NCBI RefSeq assembly: GCF_000742835.1
Contig: NZ_CP008941.1
Span: 2,285,690 to 2,349,689, forward strand
DNA length: 64,000 nucleotides
Direction of reading: 5' to 3'
DNA from: Candidatus Paracaedibacter acanthamoebae
Lineage (GTDB): Bacteria; Pseudomonadota; Alphaproteobacteria; Paracaedibacterales; Paracaedibacteraceae
Position numbers and translations under genes: made by a program. This document shows, piece after piece, positions 52,405 to 60,877 of this stretch. The stretch's first letter is position 1. Each line of letters starts with the position of its first letter. A model generated the notes under the pieces. That model worked only from the letters and a program-made list of their open reading frames with translations. It was not told where the DNA came from and ran no database searches.

Positions 52405-52824
52405 TTAATTCAAAATAATAGGTTGGTAAGGACTGTCTAAAGAAAAAGCTGGAACGTCGACACTAAACAGTTCACCATCTTGACGGGTCATATGATACCG
52501 GCCAACCATAATGCCTGATGGTGTTGTAAGCGGTGTGCCGCTTGTGTATTCATAGATTTCATCAGGTTGAATTGTTGGTTGTTCACCTACAACCCCAATG
52601 CCTTTAACGATTTGCGTTCGCCCAAAACTATCAGTAATTTCCCAATACCTATTTTTAAGTTGGACGGGGGAATCGCTTAAATTTTCAATGCGAACATGAT
52701 AAGCCCATAGATAATGATTTTCATCTGGGGCCGATTGGCTTTCCAAATAAATTGGATACACTGTCACTCGGATTTTTTCCGATTCTTGGGTGTAGGATGG
52801 TGCGGTCTGTACCATTGTAGTCAT
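52405..52824 (-). CDS. apaG: ApaG domain protein
   Basis: A 139-residue protein with a fibronectin-like beta fold. [33 protein letters not shown] and the tail [18 protein letters not shown] are the ApaG hallmarks, including the GxGVVGEQP motif. The family affects Co/Mg resistance and mRNA-cap-like Np4A hydrolysis in enterobacteria; the precise function is unknown. Upstream gene of the apaG-folE pair, divergent from the TPR-like membrane protein gene, with an AGGAGG box at 52834-52839 on the coding strand. Confidence 0.93.
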   Translation of the reverse strand: MTTMVQTAPSYTQESEKIRVTVYPIYLESQSAPDENHYLWAYHVRIENLSDSPVQLKNRYWEITDSFGRTQIVKGIGVVGEQPTIQPDEIYEYTSGTPLTTPSGIMVGRYHMTRQDGELFSVDVPAFSLDSPYQPIILN

Positions 52825-52937
52825 GGATGATAAACCTCCTTTAGAAGAAGATAGTCTTGGTACGACAATTTTCTACTTCTATCATAGCTTATTGTACGGT
52901 AGAATGTCATAACAAATGTTTAAAAGCGTTGGAAAAA

Positions 52938-53618
52938 ATGGCTGAAAAAGATAAATTTGATGAATTTCTTGATGAAGTCGAGCAGGATATTCGTCAGGCA
53001 AAGTTTAAACGTCTTTGGGATAAGTATGGTAAACTGACGAGTTCTGCCTTAACCGTTGTTTTGGTTGTCTTGGCTGGTTATTCTTTGTGGTCAAATTATC
53101 AGGCCCGTGAAATAGAACGTCAAGCAGATTATTACATCAAAGCTCAAACTTATTTGGAACAGGGAGATACCACCAAGGCCTTAGCATTGCTGAAAGAATT
53201 GAGCAGCGGTCATAAAACCTATGCAACCTTTGCAAAGTTTTCAGAGGCTTCAATTTTAGCGGCGCCCGGCGACAAGAAAGATATTGATAAAGCCTTGAGC
53301 CTCTATCAAGAAATTGCCGATGATTCACGCCTGGAATTGGTATGGAGAGATACGGCGACCTTGCAATTTATTAGCCTGAGTTTCGAAAAAGATCCAAAAC
53401 AAGCTGAGGCTCTTTTGACAAAAATTGAGCCATTGTGTGCAGCGGGACGTCCCTTACAAGCGCTGGCTTTAGAGCAAAAAGGGGTTATCCTTTATCTCTT
53501 AGGGAAAAAAGCAGAAGCTGCTGAAGTTTTTGTTCAAATTGTTCAATTGTCGGGTGTGCCAGAAGGTGTAAAAATTCGAGCCCAAACGATGGCGCAACAA
53601 ATTTCAAGCGAATCTTAA
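52938..53618 (+). CDS. YfgM-like tetratricopeptide membrane protein
   Basis: A 226-residue bitopic protein. An acidic/basic N-terminal stretch (DEFLDEVEQDIRQAKFKRLWDKYG) precedes one transmembrane helix (ALTVVLVVLAGYSLWSNY) and a periplasmic helical-repeat domain (ALALLKELSSGHKTYATFAKF). That is the architecture of YfgM/TPR_21 proteins, which assist the SecYEG-PpiD periplasmic chaperone network. I chose ATG 52938; the open frame extends 27 codons upstream to a TTG, which would put an unlikely Cys-rich leader in front. A strong terminator follows. Confidence 0.85.
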   Translation: MAEKDKFDEFLDEVEQDIRQAKFKRLWDKYGKLTSSALTVVLVVLAGYSLWSNYQAREIERQADYYIKAQTYLEQGDTTKALALLKELSSGHKTYATFAKFSEASILAAPGDKKDIDKALSLYQEIADDSRLELVWRDTATLQFISLSFEKDPKQAEALLTKIEPLCAAGRPLQALALEQKGVILYLLGKKAEAAEVFVQIVQLSGVPEGVKIRAQTMAQQISSES

Positions 53619-53648
53619 TTTTATCCCAGAAAGCTTATGGTTTTTTTG

Positions 53649-53675
53649 CTCCAGGCTTTGCCTGGAGTTTTTTTA
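53649..53675 (+). terminator. Rho-independent terminator after the YfgM-like gene
   Basis: An 8-bp stem CTCCAGGC / GCCTGGAG with a TTT loop, followed by seven or more T. It is 30 bp downstream of the stop codon and perfectly formed. Confidence 0.92.
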
Positions 53676-53856
53676 TGGGGCCCCAGTTAATGCATTTCAG
53701 TTTGTAGATTCCCTCTCACGAAGAATCCATGATTTTCTTGGAAGGTGTAACTACCTATGATAATTTTATAGTAGATTTCTTATCTACGCGTCGCCTTTTG
53801 CCTTATAAAGGGACCAAAAAGATATCATCAATTTTAAGAATTAGGATTACCTATCG

Positions 53857-54756
53857 ATGGAAAAAAAATTTGACCACGTTTTACCGTTTCAATTGGAAGA
53901 GTCAGCAATCCGCGGACGTCTCGTACGTTTGGATCAAGAAATGTGGAAGATTATTGAGCAACATAATTACCCAGCCGTGGTGAATAGCTATTTGGCACAA
54001 GCCACTGCTCTTTCTATTGCTCTGGTTAACTGTTTTAAATTTGATGGGTTATTTACGCTGCAGATTTCAGGGACTGGCCCCCTACGATTACTTGTGGTTG
54101 ATATTCACAATCAAGAGGAGGTGCGAGCCTGTGCACGCTTTGATGAAGAAAAAATTAGTGAACTAACGCCTGAAGCGGCTAAAAACATTCAGCAAGTTTT
54201 TGGGCAAGGAACTATTGTTTTTACAATCGATCCGGAAGCAGGCGATGATCGGTATCAAGGGGTAGTGGAATTGATAGGAACGACTTTGTCTGAATCAACC
54301 CATCATTTTTTCCGTCAATCAGAACAGTTAGAAACCGGTGTTGTTTTAGCAAATGGAACTTCCCCCGAAACCCTTGCGGCTGCAGCGTTGATGATTCAAC
54401 GGTTGCCCGTGCATCAAAATATCAGCCAAGAAGATAAAGAAACTTTGGATGATCAATGGATTCATGCCTTAAGTATTACAGGCAGTGTGACACGGCAAGA
54501 GTTGTTGGACCGTACGTTATCGAATGAAGATTTGTTGTATCGGCTATTTTGGGAAGGGGGTGTGCGGGTTTATGAGCCAAAGTCTGTTATCGCCCAATGC
54601 CGTTGCTCGCCGGAAAAAATTAAGGATATGCTGACCAGTTTTTCCAGCAAAGACCGTCATGAAATGGTTTTTGAAGATAAGATCACAGTGACGTGTGAAT
54701 TTTGTGGTGTCGGTTATAAATTTAGCGAAGATGAGTTCGAGGGAGACAGAGCCTAG
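53857..54756 (+). CDS. hslO: Redox-regulated chaperonin Hsp33
   Basis: A 299-residue holdase chaperone activated by oxidative unfolding. The N-terminal domain reads FQLEESAIRGRLVRLD as in other Hsp33 proteins. The C-terminal zinc switch is present as C-x-C (AQCRCSPEK) and C-x2-C (CEFCGVGYKF). The ATG at 53857 follows GGATTACCTATCG. An overlapping frame starting at 53729 is a shadow. Monocistronic, between two terminator-like regions. Confidence 0.96.
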   Translation: MEKKFDHVLPFQLEESAIRGRLVRLDQEMWKIIEQHNYPAVVNSYLAQATALSIALVNCFKFDGLFTLQISGTGPLRLLVVDIHNQEEVRACARFDEEKISELTPEAAKNIQQVFGQGTIVFTIDPEAGDDRYQGVVELIGTTLSESTHHFFRQSEQLETGVVLANGTSPETLAAAALMIQRLPVHQNISQEDKETLDDQWIHALSITGSVTRQELLDRTLSNEDLLYRLFWEGGVRVYEPKSVIAQCRCSPEKIKDMLTSFSSKDRHEMVFEDKITVTCEFCGVGYKFSEDEFEGDRA

Positions 54757-54839
54757 ATCTTGCTCTTAATAAGGTGTTCAGCTGGCCTCAGAAACGTTGA
54801 CACACAGGTGAAAAAGGCGAAGCGAGTATGGCTCGCTCT

Positions 54840-56201
54840 CTAGGCCAAAACCACACATTTCCCCACCAGTAGCCGGCAAGCTTTATTCGCCTTGATAGCG
54901 GGAATATCGGTTATTTGAGCGGAATATAAGGTTCGTTTGCCACGGCGAATTTTTTGCACCGCTGGTCGACCAAACCCTAGTTTTTTAACCGATGTCTTGG
55001 CTAGAGTGTGTGCTTTTTTTTCGCATGACAGGGTGGATAATTGTAAGGTGCGCACTTGAGCCGTCGTCGATTTAAGGGCAGTCTTTGGAGACGGTACACT
55101 CCAATTGGGTGGCAAAGTTCGGCTTGGCGGAACTTGTTTATTGTCATTTGAAAGAGACTCCGAAGATTCTTCTTTTTGCGTGATGACTGTCTCCATTAAT
55201 GGTGTATCCATTTCCTCAGCGGAAACTTCGTGCAGTAAACTATCAATGTCTTTATTGGACAATGGTTGATTGGCAACAGTGGTGTCGATAGCTTCTTCTT
55301 CGTAAATGAGTTCGTTGAGCTGATCATTCTCATCCACCGATTCGATAATCTGACGATGGGCTCCTGCACGTGAAAAATAGGATTCAAGTAATTCTGTCAC
55401 TCGGCGATCCCGCCAATGACGATTGGCGCCTCCCATTACCACTGTTATGAGGCGTCGCCTTTGATTATTTTTGTTTAATCGCACTGCAGAAGCAGCGAGA
55501 TTAAAACCAGAGGCCCCAATATAGCCTGTTTTGATGCCATCCACACCCCGCACTTTCCCTAATAAATGATTATGATTGCGATGCTCTATCCCTTTATGGT
55601 TAAAGCTCCGCAAACTAAAGTATTTGTATTGGTTAGGGTAATCTCGGTATAAGGCCCGGGATAGAATAGCCATATCTTTTGCAGAAGTAACCTGCGAGGG
55701 ATTGGGTAAGCCTGAGGCATTACGGAAGACAGTCTTTGCCATGCCAAGGCCACGGGCTTTTTGAGTCATTTTGCGGGCAAACGCTTCCTCACTGCCGCCG
55801 AGGAACTCAGCGACGACAACGGCTGCATCATTAGCTGATTTTGTAACCAATCCAAGGATTGCAGTTTTCAGAGAAATTGTTTCACCTGGCAGAAGTCCAA
55901 GCTTTGAAGGAGCTTGACGAGAGGCCTTGGCAGAGACAGGCATCCGTGTTTCAAGGGAAATACGTCCTTGCTTTAATGCCTCAAAGGCCATGTATAAAGT
56001 CATCATTTTAGTTAAAGAGGCAGGATGGCGAAGGCCCTCAGCTTCTTCATTATGGAGGACTTGCCCTGTATCTGCATCCATAACTATTGAAGAGTATTTA
56101 GGGGAATAGGGTTTTGGTTGGATGCGTTTGCGCAAGCGTGCCTCTGCATCGCTCATTAGAAATGTCCACGATAAGACAAAAATAAAAATTCTATGCCACA
56201 T
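54840..56201 (-). CDS. D-alanyl-D-alanine carboxypeptidase (PBP5-type) with SPOR-like tail
   Basis: A 453-residue penicillin-binding DD-carboxypeptidase that trims peptidoglycan pentapeptides in the periplasm. A signal peptide (RIFIFVLSWTFLMSDAEA) precedes the catalytic domain with S62-x-x-K65 (ASLTKM), S122-A-N and K224-T-G (DGIKTG). After a linker of ~100 residues the end (RTLYSAQITDIPAIKANKACRLLVGKCVVLA) matches a SPOR domain, which binds denuded septal glycans. The PBP5 C-terminal membrane-anchoring helix is absent; SPOR would do the targeting. Confidence 0.94.
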   Translation of the reverse strand: MWHRIFIFVLSWTFLMSDAEARLRKRIQPKPYSPKYSSIVMDADTGQVLHNEEAEGLRHPASLTKMMTLYMAFEALKQGRISLETRMPVSAKASRQAPSKLGLLPGETISLKTAILGLVTKSANDAAVVVAEFLGGSEEAFARKMTQKARGLGMAKTVFRNASGLPNPSQVTSAKDMAILSRALYRDYPNQYKYFSLRSFNHKGIEHRNHNHLLGKVRGVDGIKTGYIGASGFNLAASAVRLNKNNQRRRLITVVMGGANRHWRDRRVTELLESYFSRAGAHRQIIESVDENDQLNELIYEEEAIDTTVANQPLSNKDIDSLLHEVSAEEMDTPLMETVITQKEESSESLSNDNKQVPPSRTLPPNWSVPSPKTALKSTTAQVRTLQLSTLSCEKKAHTLAKTSVKKLGFGRPAVQKIRRGKRTLYSAQITDIPAIKANKACRLLVGKCVVLA

Positions 56202-56464
56202 ATGAACTCAGTCACCCTCGAGACAGACGAGTAGCCCTACCTTAAGCCACAACCCTTATGGTTAATAGTACCTGAAGTTTTATAGAAATGTGAGAGAAAT
56301 ATGCATAAATGGTAAGATCCCACCATATTAAGGGGGATCTTACCATAGGAAATAGAAGGGAACCGCCCCACTTCCTATAGATGAACGTTAAGTCAATAGC
56401 CTCTATCAAGCAATAAATATAGAGCCGACTATTTTGTTAATGAGGAACATCAAACTCAAAAGAA

Positions 56465-57268
56465 TCAGCGATTTTTAAAGGCAGCTGGGCGTTTCTCTAA
56501 AAAGGCGGTCATCCCTTCTTTACGATCCTCAAGAGCGAATGTCGATTGGAAAAGACGACGTTCGCTCCGAATGCCGGCGACCAATGGTACTTCGGCCACA
56601 TTATTGACAGCCTCTTTAATCATACGGACGACAGGGGCAGAAAATTTAGCTATTTTATGAGCCGTTGCCATGGTTTCTTTCATTAAATCAGCGCCCGCGA
56701 AAATACGGGTAACAAGTCCCATCGCTTCAGCTTCTTGGGCTGGTATCTTGCGGCCAGTCAGGCACAATTCCATAGCCTTTGACTTGCCAACAAGAGCCGT
56801 TAGGCGTTGGGTTCCTCCAGCGCCTGGCATGGTGCCGATGGTGATTTCTGGTTGCCCAAATTGAGCAGTCTCACTGGCATAAATAATATCACACATCATC
56901 GCCATTTCACATCCTCCCCCCAGAGCATAACCATTGATGGCGGCAATCACCGGTTTTTGACACCGTGATAAGCGTTCCCAGGGCTGGATAAAATCTTTTT
57001 CGGCAACTTCGGCAAAAGTTAGATTTTTCATTTCAGAAATATCGGCGCCAGCTGCAAAGGCTTGGCCAGCTCCTGTGATCACGATCACGCCGATACGGGT
57101 ATCGTTTTCAGCCTGATCTAAGGCTGAATTTAATTGCATAATCAGTTTCTTACAAAGGGCATTTAAAGCATTGGGTCGGGTTAAAGTAATGATCATAACT
57201 CGATCATCAAAATCCACCCGGATCATTTCTTCCGCCTGGTTTGATTCATGGTGTTCTGCTGTGCTCAT
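56465..57268 (-). CDS. Enoyl-CoA hydratase/isomerase family protein
   Basis: A crotonase-fold enzyme of 267 residues. The oxyanion-hole segment AGQAFAAGADISEM and the active-site helix GGGCEMAMMCDI with GQPEITIGTMPGAGGTQRL show Glu at both catalytic positions of classic hydratases. It hydrates trans-2-enoyl-CoA in fatty acid or amino acid breakdown. I chose ATG at 57268, preceded by a strong GAGGAGG box; a TTG six codons upstream would lie inside that box. The ATG overlaps the mutM stop (ATGA), so translation is coupled. Confidence 0.93.
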   Translation of the reverse strand: MSTAEHHESNQAEEMIRVDFDDRVMIITLTRPNALNALCKKLIMQLNSALDQAENDTRIGVIVITGAGQAFAAGADISEMKNLTFAEVAEKDFIQPWERLSRCQKPVIAAINGYALGGGCEMAMMCDIIYASETAQFGQPEITIGTMPGAGGTQRLTALVGKSKAMELCLTGRKIPAQEAEAMGLVTRIFAGADLMKETMATAHKIAKFSAPVVRMIKEAVNNVAEVPLVAGIRSERRLFQSTFALEDRKEGMTAFLEKRPAAFKNR

Positions 57269-58101
57269 GATTGCCTCCTCTGACAACTAGGACAATAAAA
57301 TGTGGATCGCCCACTTTGATTCATTCGTTTTATTGTGCCGCTACAAGAAGGCCTTTGGCAAGCCCCTGTCTCACGATCATATACAGAAAAGGTGTGCTGA
57401 AAATATCCAAGCTCCCCATTCACTTGCCGATAATCTTTTAAGGTTGACCCACCCGCTTTAATAGCCTTTTGCAAGATATCTCGGGCTGATTCTAACAAAA
57501 TTTCCGCTTGCCTTTTTGTTAAGGTGGAGGCTTGTTCTTCGGGGTGAATTTTTGACTGCCATAACGCTTCACAAACATAAATATTACCAAGACCGACGAC
57601 CAATCGTTGATCGAGCAGGGTGGTTTTAATGGGACGCTTTGCTTTAGAAAGGAGAGTATGAAATATTTCTGCCGTTAAATCGGGAGCTAACGGCTCTAAG
57701 CCTAAATTTTTGAGATGAATGGATTGATGGATAAAGGCTCGAGGCAGCAAATCCATATAGCCAAAGCGCCGCGGATCATTGTAAGCAATTCGCCGGCCAT
57801 CCTGCAGATGAATAATCGCATGGTCATGTTTGCCGGGCGTATCTGTTCCAGCAAGCTCATGGATACGGCCAGACATACCTAAATGAATCAACCAGGTATG
57901 CCCTAAATCGGTGTGCATTAAAATATACTTTGCACGGCGTTCAACCTCGATGACTTTTGTTCCCTCTAAACGCTCATTCATCAGAGGCGGGAAGGGATAG
58001 CGTAGATCCAAACGGCGCAGTTCGACTGCGTCAATTTGATATCCTTGCAGCATTTGTTCTAAACCACGACAAACGGTTTCAACTTCGGGGAGTTCAGGCA
58101 T
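57265..58101 (-). CDS. mutM: Formamidopyrimidine-DNA glycosylase
   Basis: A 278-residue repair enzyme that removes 8-oxoguanine. The N-terminal PELPEVETVCRGL holds the catalytic Pro and Glu, KYILMH includes the conserved Lys, and GLGNIYVCEALW is the H2TH region. The C-terminal zinc finger is C-x4-C-x16-C-x2-C (CQRPSCSGT ... FYCPSCQRR). Its start overlaps the end of the small secretion-like gene upstream, so repair and secretion genes run together on one strand. Confidence 0.97.
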   Translation of the reverse strand: MPELPEVETVCRGLEQMLQGYQIDAVELRRLDLRYPFPPLMNERLEGTKVIEVERRAKYILMHTDLGHTWLIHLGMSGRIHELAGTDTPGKHDHAIIHLQDGRRIAYNDPRRFGYMDLLPRAFIHQSIHLKNLGLEPLAPDLTAEIFHTLLSKAKRPIKTTLLDQRLVVGLGNIYVCEALWQSKIHPEEQASTLTKRQAEILLESARDILQKAIKAGGSTLKDYRQVNGELGYFQHTFSVYDRETGACQRPSCSGTIKRMNQSGRSTFYCPSCQRRQS

Positions 58102-58459
58102 GTAGTTTTACACAATAATTCAAGCACAAAATTTTTACAGGTGCCCCTTCTTCATCCAGGGATAGCTGAACCGATTCATCGCACACATCGACAATCCGAA
58201 TACCCGCAGGAAGATGGGTCGGGGTAAATTGTTCACCGTTCAACCAAACGGTCCAGTCTTTTTGATCTTTAAATACGATGCCATCGAGACGCCATTCCCC
58301 CTTTTTTAGGAGGTTTTTGGTAACATCCTTTTTAAGAGGAACGGATCCCAACATCTTAAGTTCTGCCTCACTGATCATGGCAGGCTCAGATTCTGCCATA
58401 AGCGATCCGTTGGCCATTAGTATTAATACGGCTATTAGTTTATTTTGAAATCCACGCAA
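58094..58459 (-). CDS. Small exported protein of the secretion/pilus operon (PilP/GspC-like)
   Basis: A 121-residue protein if translation starts at TTG 58459 (MRGFQNKLIAVLILMANGSLMAES); a TTG six codons upstream (58477) is also possible. The N-terminus is a signal peptide. The mature part WRLDGIVFKDQKDWTVWLNGEQFTP ... IRIVDVCDESVQLSLDEEG resembles the homology region of GspC/PilP, in which L-x-G-[IV]-x-x-D/K ... W-x-V-x-[IVL]-x-G marks an inner-membrane-to-secretin connector. It is the last gene of the five-gene unit and overlaps both neighbours. The assignment is by pattern and position. Confidence 0.55.
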   Translation of the reverse strand: MRGFQNKLIAVLILMANGSLMAESEPAMISEAELKMLGSVPLKKDVTKNLLKKGEWRLDGIVFKDQKDWTVWLNGEQFTPTHLPAGIRIVDVCDESVQLSLDEEGAPVKILCLNYCVKLHA

Positions 58460-58970
58460 GCTTAAGTCGCCCTTCAATTAATTGAATATCTTGTCCCTCT
58501 TGTATCATAGATTCCTCGAGCGTCCTACTTCTGTGTAAGGAAAATTTCTCAATCTGCACCAGGGGAAACAATTCCTGGTTTAAGTAGTGAATAAAATCAA
58601 TAAGTTCTGCATCCGTTTTTGTGCCCACCAGTAACGAAACATCATAAGACTTTAAGTGCCTAGAGACATGAGATTCTTCAATTTTAATTTGATCAGCTGT
58701 CATACCAAATTGCTGTAATAAGAATTGAAGAACAGTCTTGAGGCGTGTGCGACTTAAGGCTGTACTTTCTTTCAATCTAAGCCATGTTTTCATATCGCAT
58801 TCTTGGGAAAGACGCCACTGCTGATGTAAGGGATATTGCGCTTGGAAGACGCGTAATTGGTCGGCGGTGGTGTTCAATATACTCGATAAAATCCAAGCAC
58901 CCGATAGAACAAATGTACTGATTAACAGGCGGCGATCAAGCTGGCGTAAAAGATAGATGAAAGTCGACAT
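58440..58970 (-). CDS. Secretion/pilus operon membrane protein (GspM/PilO-like)
   Basis: A 176-residue bitopic protein: short basic N-terminus (LLRQLDRRLL), one transmembrane helix (ISTFVLSGAWILSSIL), then a coiled-coil segment and an alpha/beta domain (SYDVSLLVGTKTDAELIDFIHYLNQEL). That is the plan of GspM/PilO, the inner-membrane platform component. No residue-level signature exists for this family, so the call rests on topology, size and operon position after the GspL-like gene, with which it overlaps. Confidence 0.6.
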   Translation of the reverse strand: MSTFIYLLRQLDRRLLISTFVLSGAWILSSILNTTADQLRVFQAQYPLHQQWRLSQECDMKTWLRLKESTALSRTRLKTVLQFLLQQFGMTADQIKIEESHVSRHLKSYDVSLLVGTKTDAELIDFIHYLNQELFPLVQIEKFSLHRSRTLEESMIQEGQDIQLIEGRLKLAWISK

Positions 58971-59850
58971 TTCTTTCTTCTCCTTCCGTCAATTTTGATC
59001 CGGGTAAGTTTTGGTCAAGCCATTCTATCAGTTGATCTATTTCTGGAGCATAATCAGGGTGCATAATAAAAGAACAGCTCATTTTATTATTTTCATAGAC
59101 AATTTGTGTTATCACAATTTTTTGACGCCAGATTGCAAGAAATTTCTGATAGGCAGTCCAATCTGGTAATTGCGCTGATGATGTCAGGTGGCAAAAGTCT
59201 TGATACAAAGATGCCTGTTCTTGTTGGTCTGGCGTCAAGACTGATTGCGTTTCAGAATTCTGAAGTTGCTTTAATCCGTGCCACCACTTAATACTACTGG
59301 CAGCCGCTCCCATCGCCAGAATTATGCATAAAATAGTCGCCCCCACATTGACTGCCAAATAAGTATGGTAGGCTTGGTGTTGGCGTTGTAATTGAGGCAA
59401 TATTTTTTGCCGAGAGCTTATAAGATTTAAAAGTGTCGGTTGCTTCAAGCTTGTCTGAGACGGCGTAAAGATAATATCAAACCTTTTTAGATAATTTTGA
59501 ATTTTGGAAGACGGCATCTTCGCAGAAACTTGAAAGGCAATGGTCTCATTTTTAAAAACTTGAATTTCTTTCATCCCCTTAAGAGTCAGAATTTCTCCCT
59601 GGGGATGTCCCCTGGCTAGATCGCATAGGTACGTGCTGGATAAAAGTTGATGAGGACTTTTTTCTAACCATAATAAAGTTTGCTGTTGAAAATCAGACCA
59701 TTCAACTTTTTCTGCTTTTGCCCAGCTTAAATAAAGTAAGGGATTAAGATAAAGGGCGAATCGACGGGGAAGACAATTGACTTCAAGGGGAAAGGCCCCT
59801 TCTGAAGTCCAGTGACGCCAGCAGTCGATATCCAGAATAATCTTATCCAT
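58936..59850 (-). CDS. Secretion/pilus operon membrane protein (GspL/PilN-like)
   Basis: A 304-residue protein. The N-terminal ~160 residues form a soluble domain (actin-like fold in GspL), followed by a transmembrane helix (LAVNVGATILCIILAMGAAASSIKWW, about residues 166-190) and a periplasmic part (FLAIWRQKIVITQIVYEN, ALPGSKLTEGEE-like). This matches GspL in layout but lacks a strong sequence signature. It overlaps the GspF-like gene by eight bases and the next gene by ~35. Confidence 0.6.
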   Translation of the reverse strand: MDKIILDIDCWRHWTSEGAFPLEVNCLPRRFALYLNPLLYLSWAKAEKVEWSDFQQQTLLWLEKSPHQLLSSTYLCDLARGHPQGEILTLKGMKEIQVFKNETIAFQVSAKMPSSKIQNYLKRFDIIFTPSQTSLKQPTLLNLISSRQKILPQLQRQHQAYHTYLAVNVGATILCIILAMGAAASSIKWWHGLKQLQNSETQSVLTPDQQEQASLYQDFCHLTSSAQLPDWTAYQKFLAIWRQKIVITQIVYENNKMSCSFIMHPDYAPEIDQLIEWLDQNLPGSKLTEGEERNVDFHLSFTPA

Positions 59851-60877
59851 GGAATTGGCTCACTGATTCATATAAGGGTAGGAGGACAGCCAATACCACC
59901 CACACCATTACGACGCCCATTAGCATGACCAAGGCGGGTTGTAGTAAATCCAGACAATTACGAACTTTAGTTTGAAGCTGCGTTAATTCTGCCTCACAGG
60001 AAGATACCAAAAGCTCTCCTAGCTTTCCTGTTGCTTCTCCGATTGGAATCAGCCGGGCTGTTGGCGAACGGTTTGGCAGGATATCTTTTAAGGCAACCGA
60101 AAGAGAGTCTCCCGCCACCAATTGATGTTCTTTTTCTTGCAGTTGATTGCTCAGCCAAGAACAGCTTGGAGTTTGCGCTGCATGGTAGAGACCCGTTAGC
60201 ATATCAATTTTTGCTGTTATCATCACCCCAAGTGCATGGAGAAAGTGGATCATTTGCATTTGATACAAAAGCTCTCCTACTTTTGGGATGCCATAGCGCC
60301 ATGGCTTTAATTGACGATAGTGGCGGATCTTTCTCCATATCATAGCGAACAAACAAACACTGATTCCGCCAACTAGAATTTCTAAAGGGTACTGCCCAAT
60401 GAAGACCAGAATTTGGGTGGCCACGGGGACTTTCTGAACCCCAAGAATCTGCAGCTGATCCAGTAAGCCGGGCAAAACAAAGACAATAATAATCGTCATT
60501 AATACCGCCAGTAAGATCATTAAAATTGCTGGATAACGGATAGATTGTTGGATCAATTGGCGCCATGATCGTTTCCAGATCAAATGTTGAGTAATGAGGG
60601 AAAAGGCATGCGCATAATCGCCTGTTTTCTCAGCCAGTTTAACCATTTGGGCGTTAAAGGGAGTGCCAATCCCTTCATAGTGGATCAAACAGACTGACAA
60701 CACTTGGCCAGCAATTAAGTCCGATTGAATCTGGTCAATAATGCTCTGTAAATGCTTAGAGTCTGTCGTCCCCTTGATGATATCAAAAGATTGATACAAA
60801 GGAATGCTTGATTGGGCTAAATGCCCCAGTGTTTGCCAGAAGGTAATTTGTTGAGATAACGAAATCTTACGCTGCAT
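59843..60877 (-). CDS. GspF/PilC-type inner-membrane platform protein
   Basis: A 344-residue polytopic protein of the type II secretion F family, with the duplicated GspF domain: first ISLSQQITFWQTLGHLAQSSIPLYQSFDII, then a transmembrane pair, then FLHALGVMITAKIDMLTGLYHAA and a second transmembrane region near the C-terminus (LQPALVMLMGVVMVWVVLAVLLPLYE). I chose ATG 60877, within the 3' end of the ATPase gene; a further ATG 15 codons upstream is open. It is the platform that partners with the GspE-like ATPase. Confidence 0.9.
   Translation of the reverse strand: MQRKISLSQQITFWQTLGHLAQSSIPLYQSFDIIKGTTDSKHLQSIIDQIQSDLIAGQVLSVCLIHYEGIGTPFNAQMVKLAEKTGDYAHAFSLITQHLIWKRSWRQLIQQSIRYPAILMILLAVLMTIIIVFVLPGLLDQLQILGVQKVPVATQILVFIGQYPLEILVGGISVCLFAMIWRKIRHYRQLKPWRYGIPKVGELLYQMQMIHFLHALGVMITAKIDMLTGLYHAAQTPSCSWLSNQLQEKEHQLVAGDSLSVALKDILPNRSPTARLIPIGEATGKLGELLVSSCEAELTQLQTKVRNCLDLLQPALVMLMGVVMVWVVLAVLLPLYESVSQFHG

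Noticed and set aside
52857-52937. Upstream TTG extension of the YfgM-like gene
   Set aside because: TTG without ribosome binding site; the added residues do not fit the family, which begins with the acidic MAEKDKFDEFL segment.
57269-57286. TTG extension of the enoyl-CoA hydratase gene
   Set aside because: It overlaps the strong GAGGAGG box that serves the ATG at 57268.
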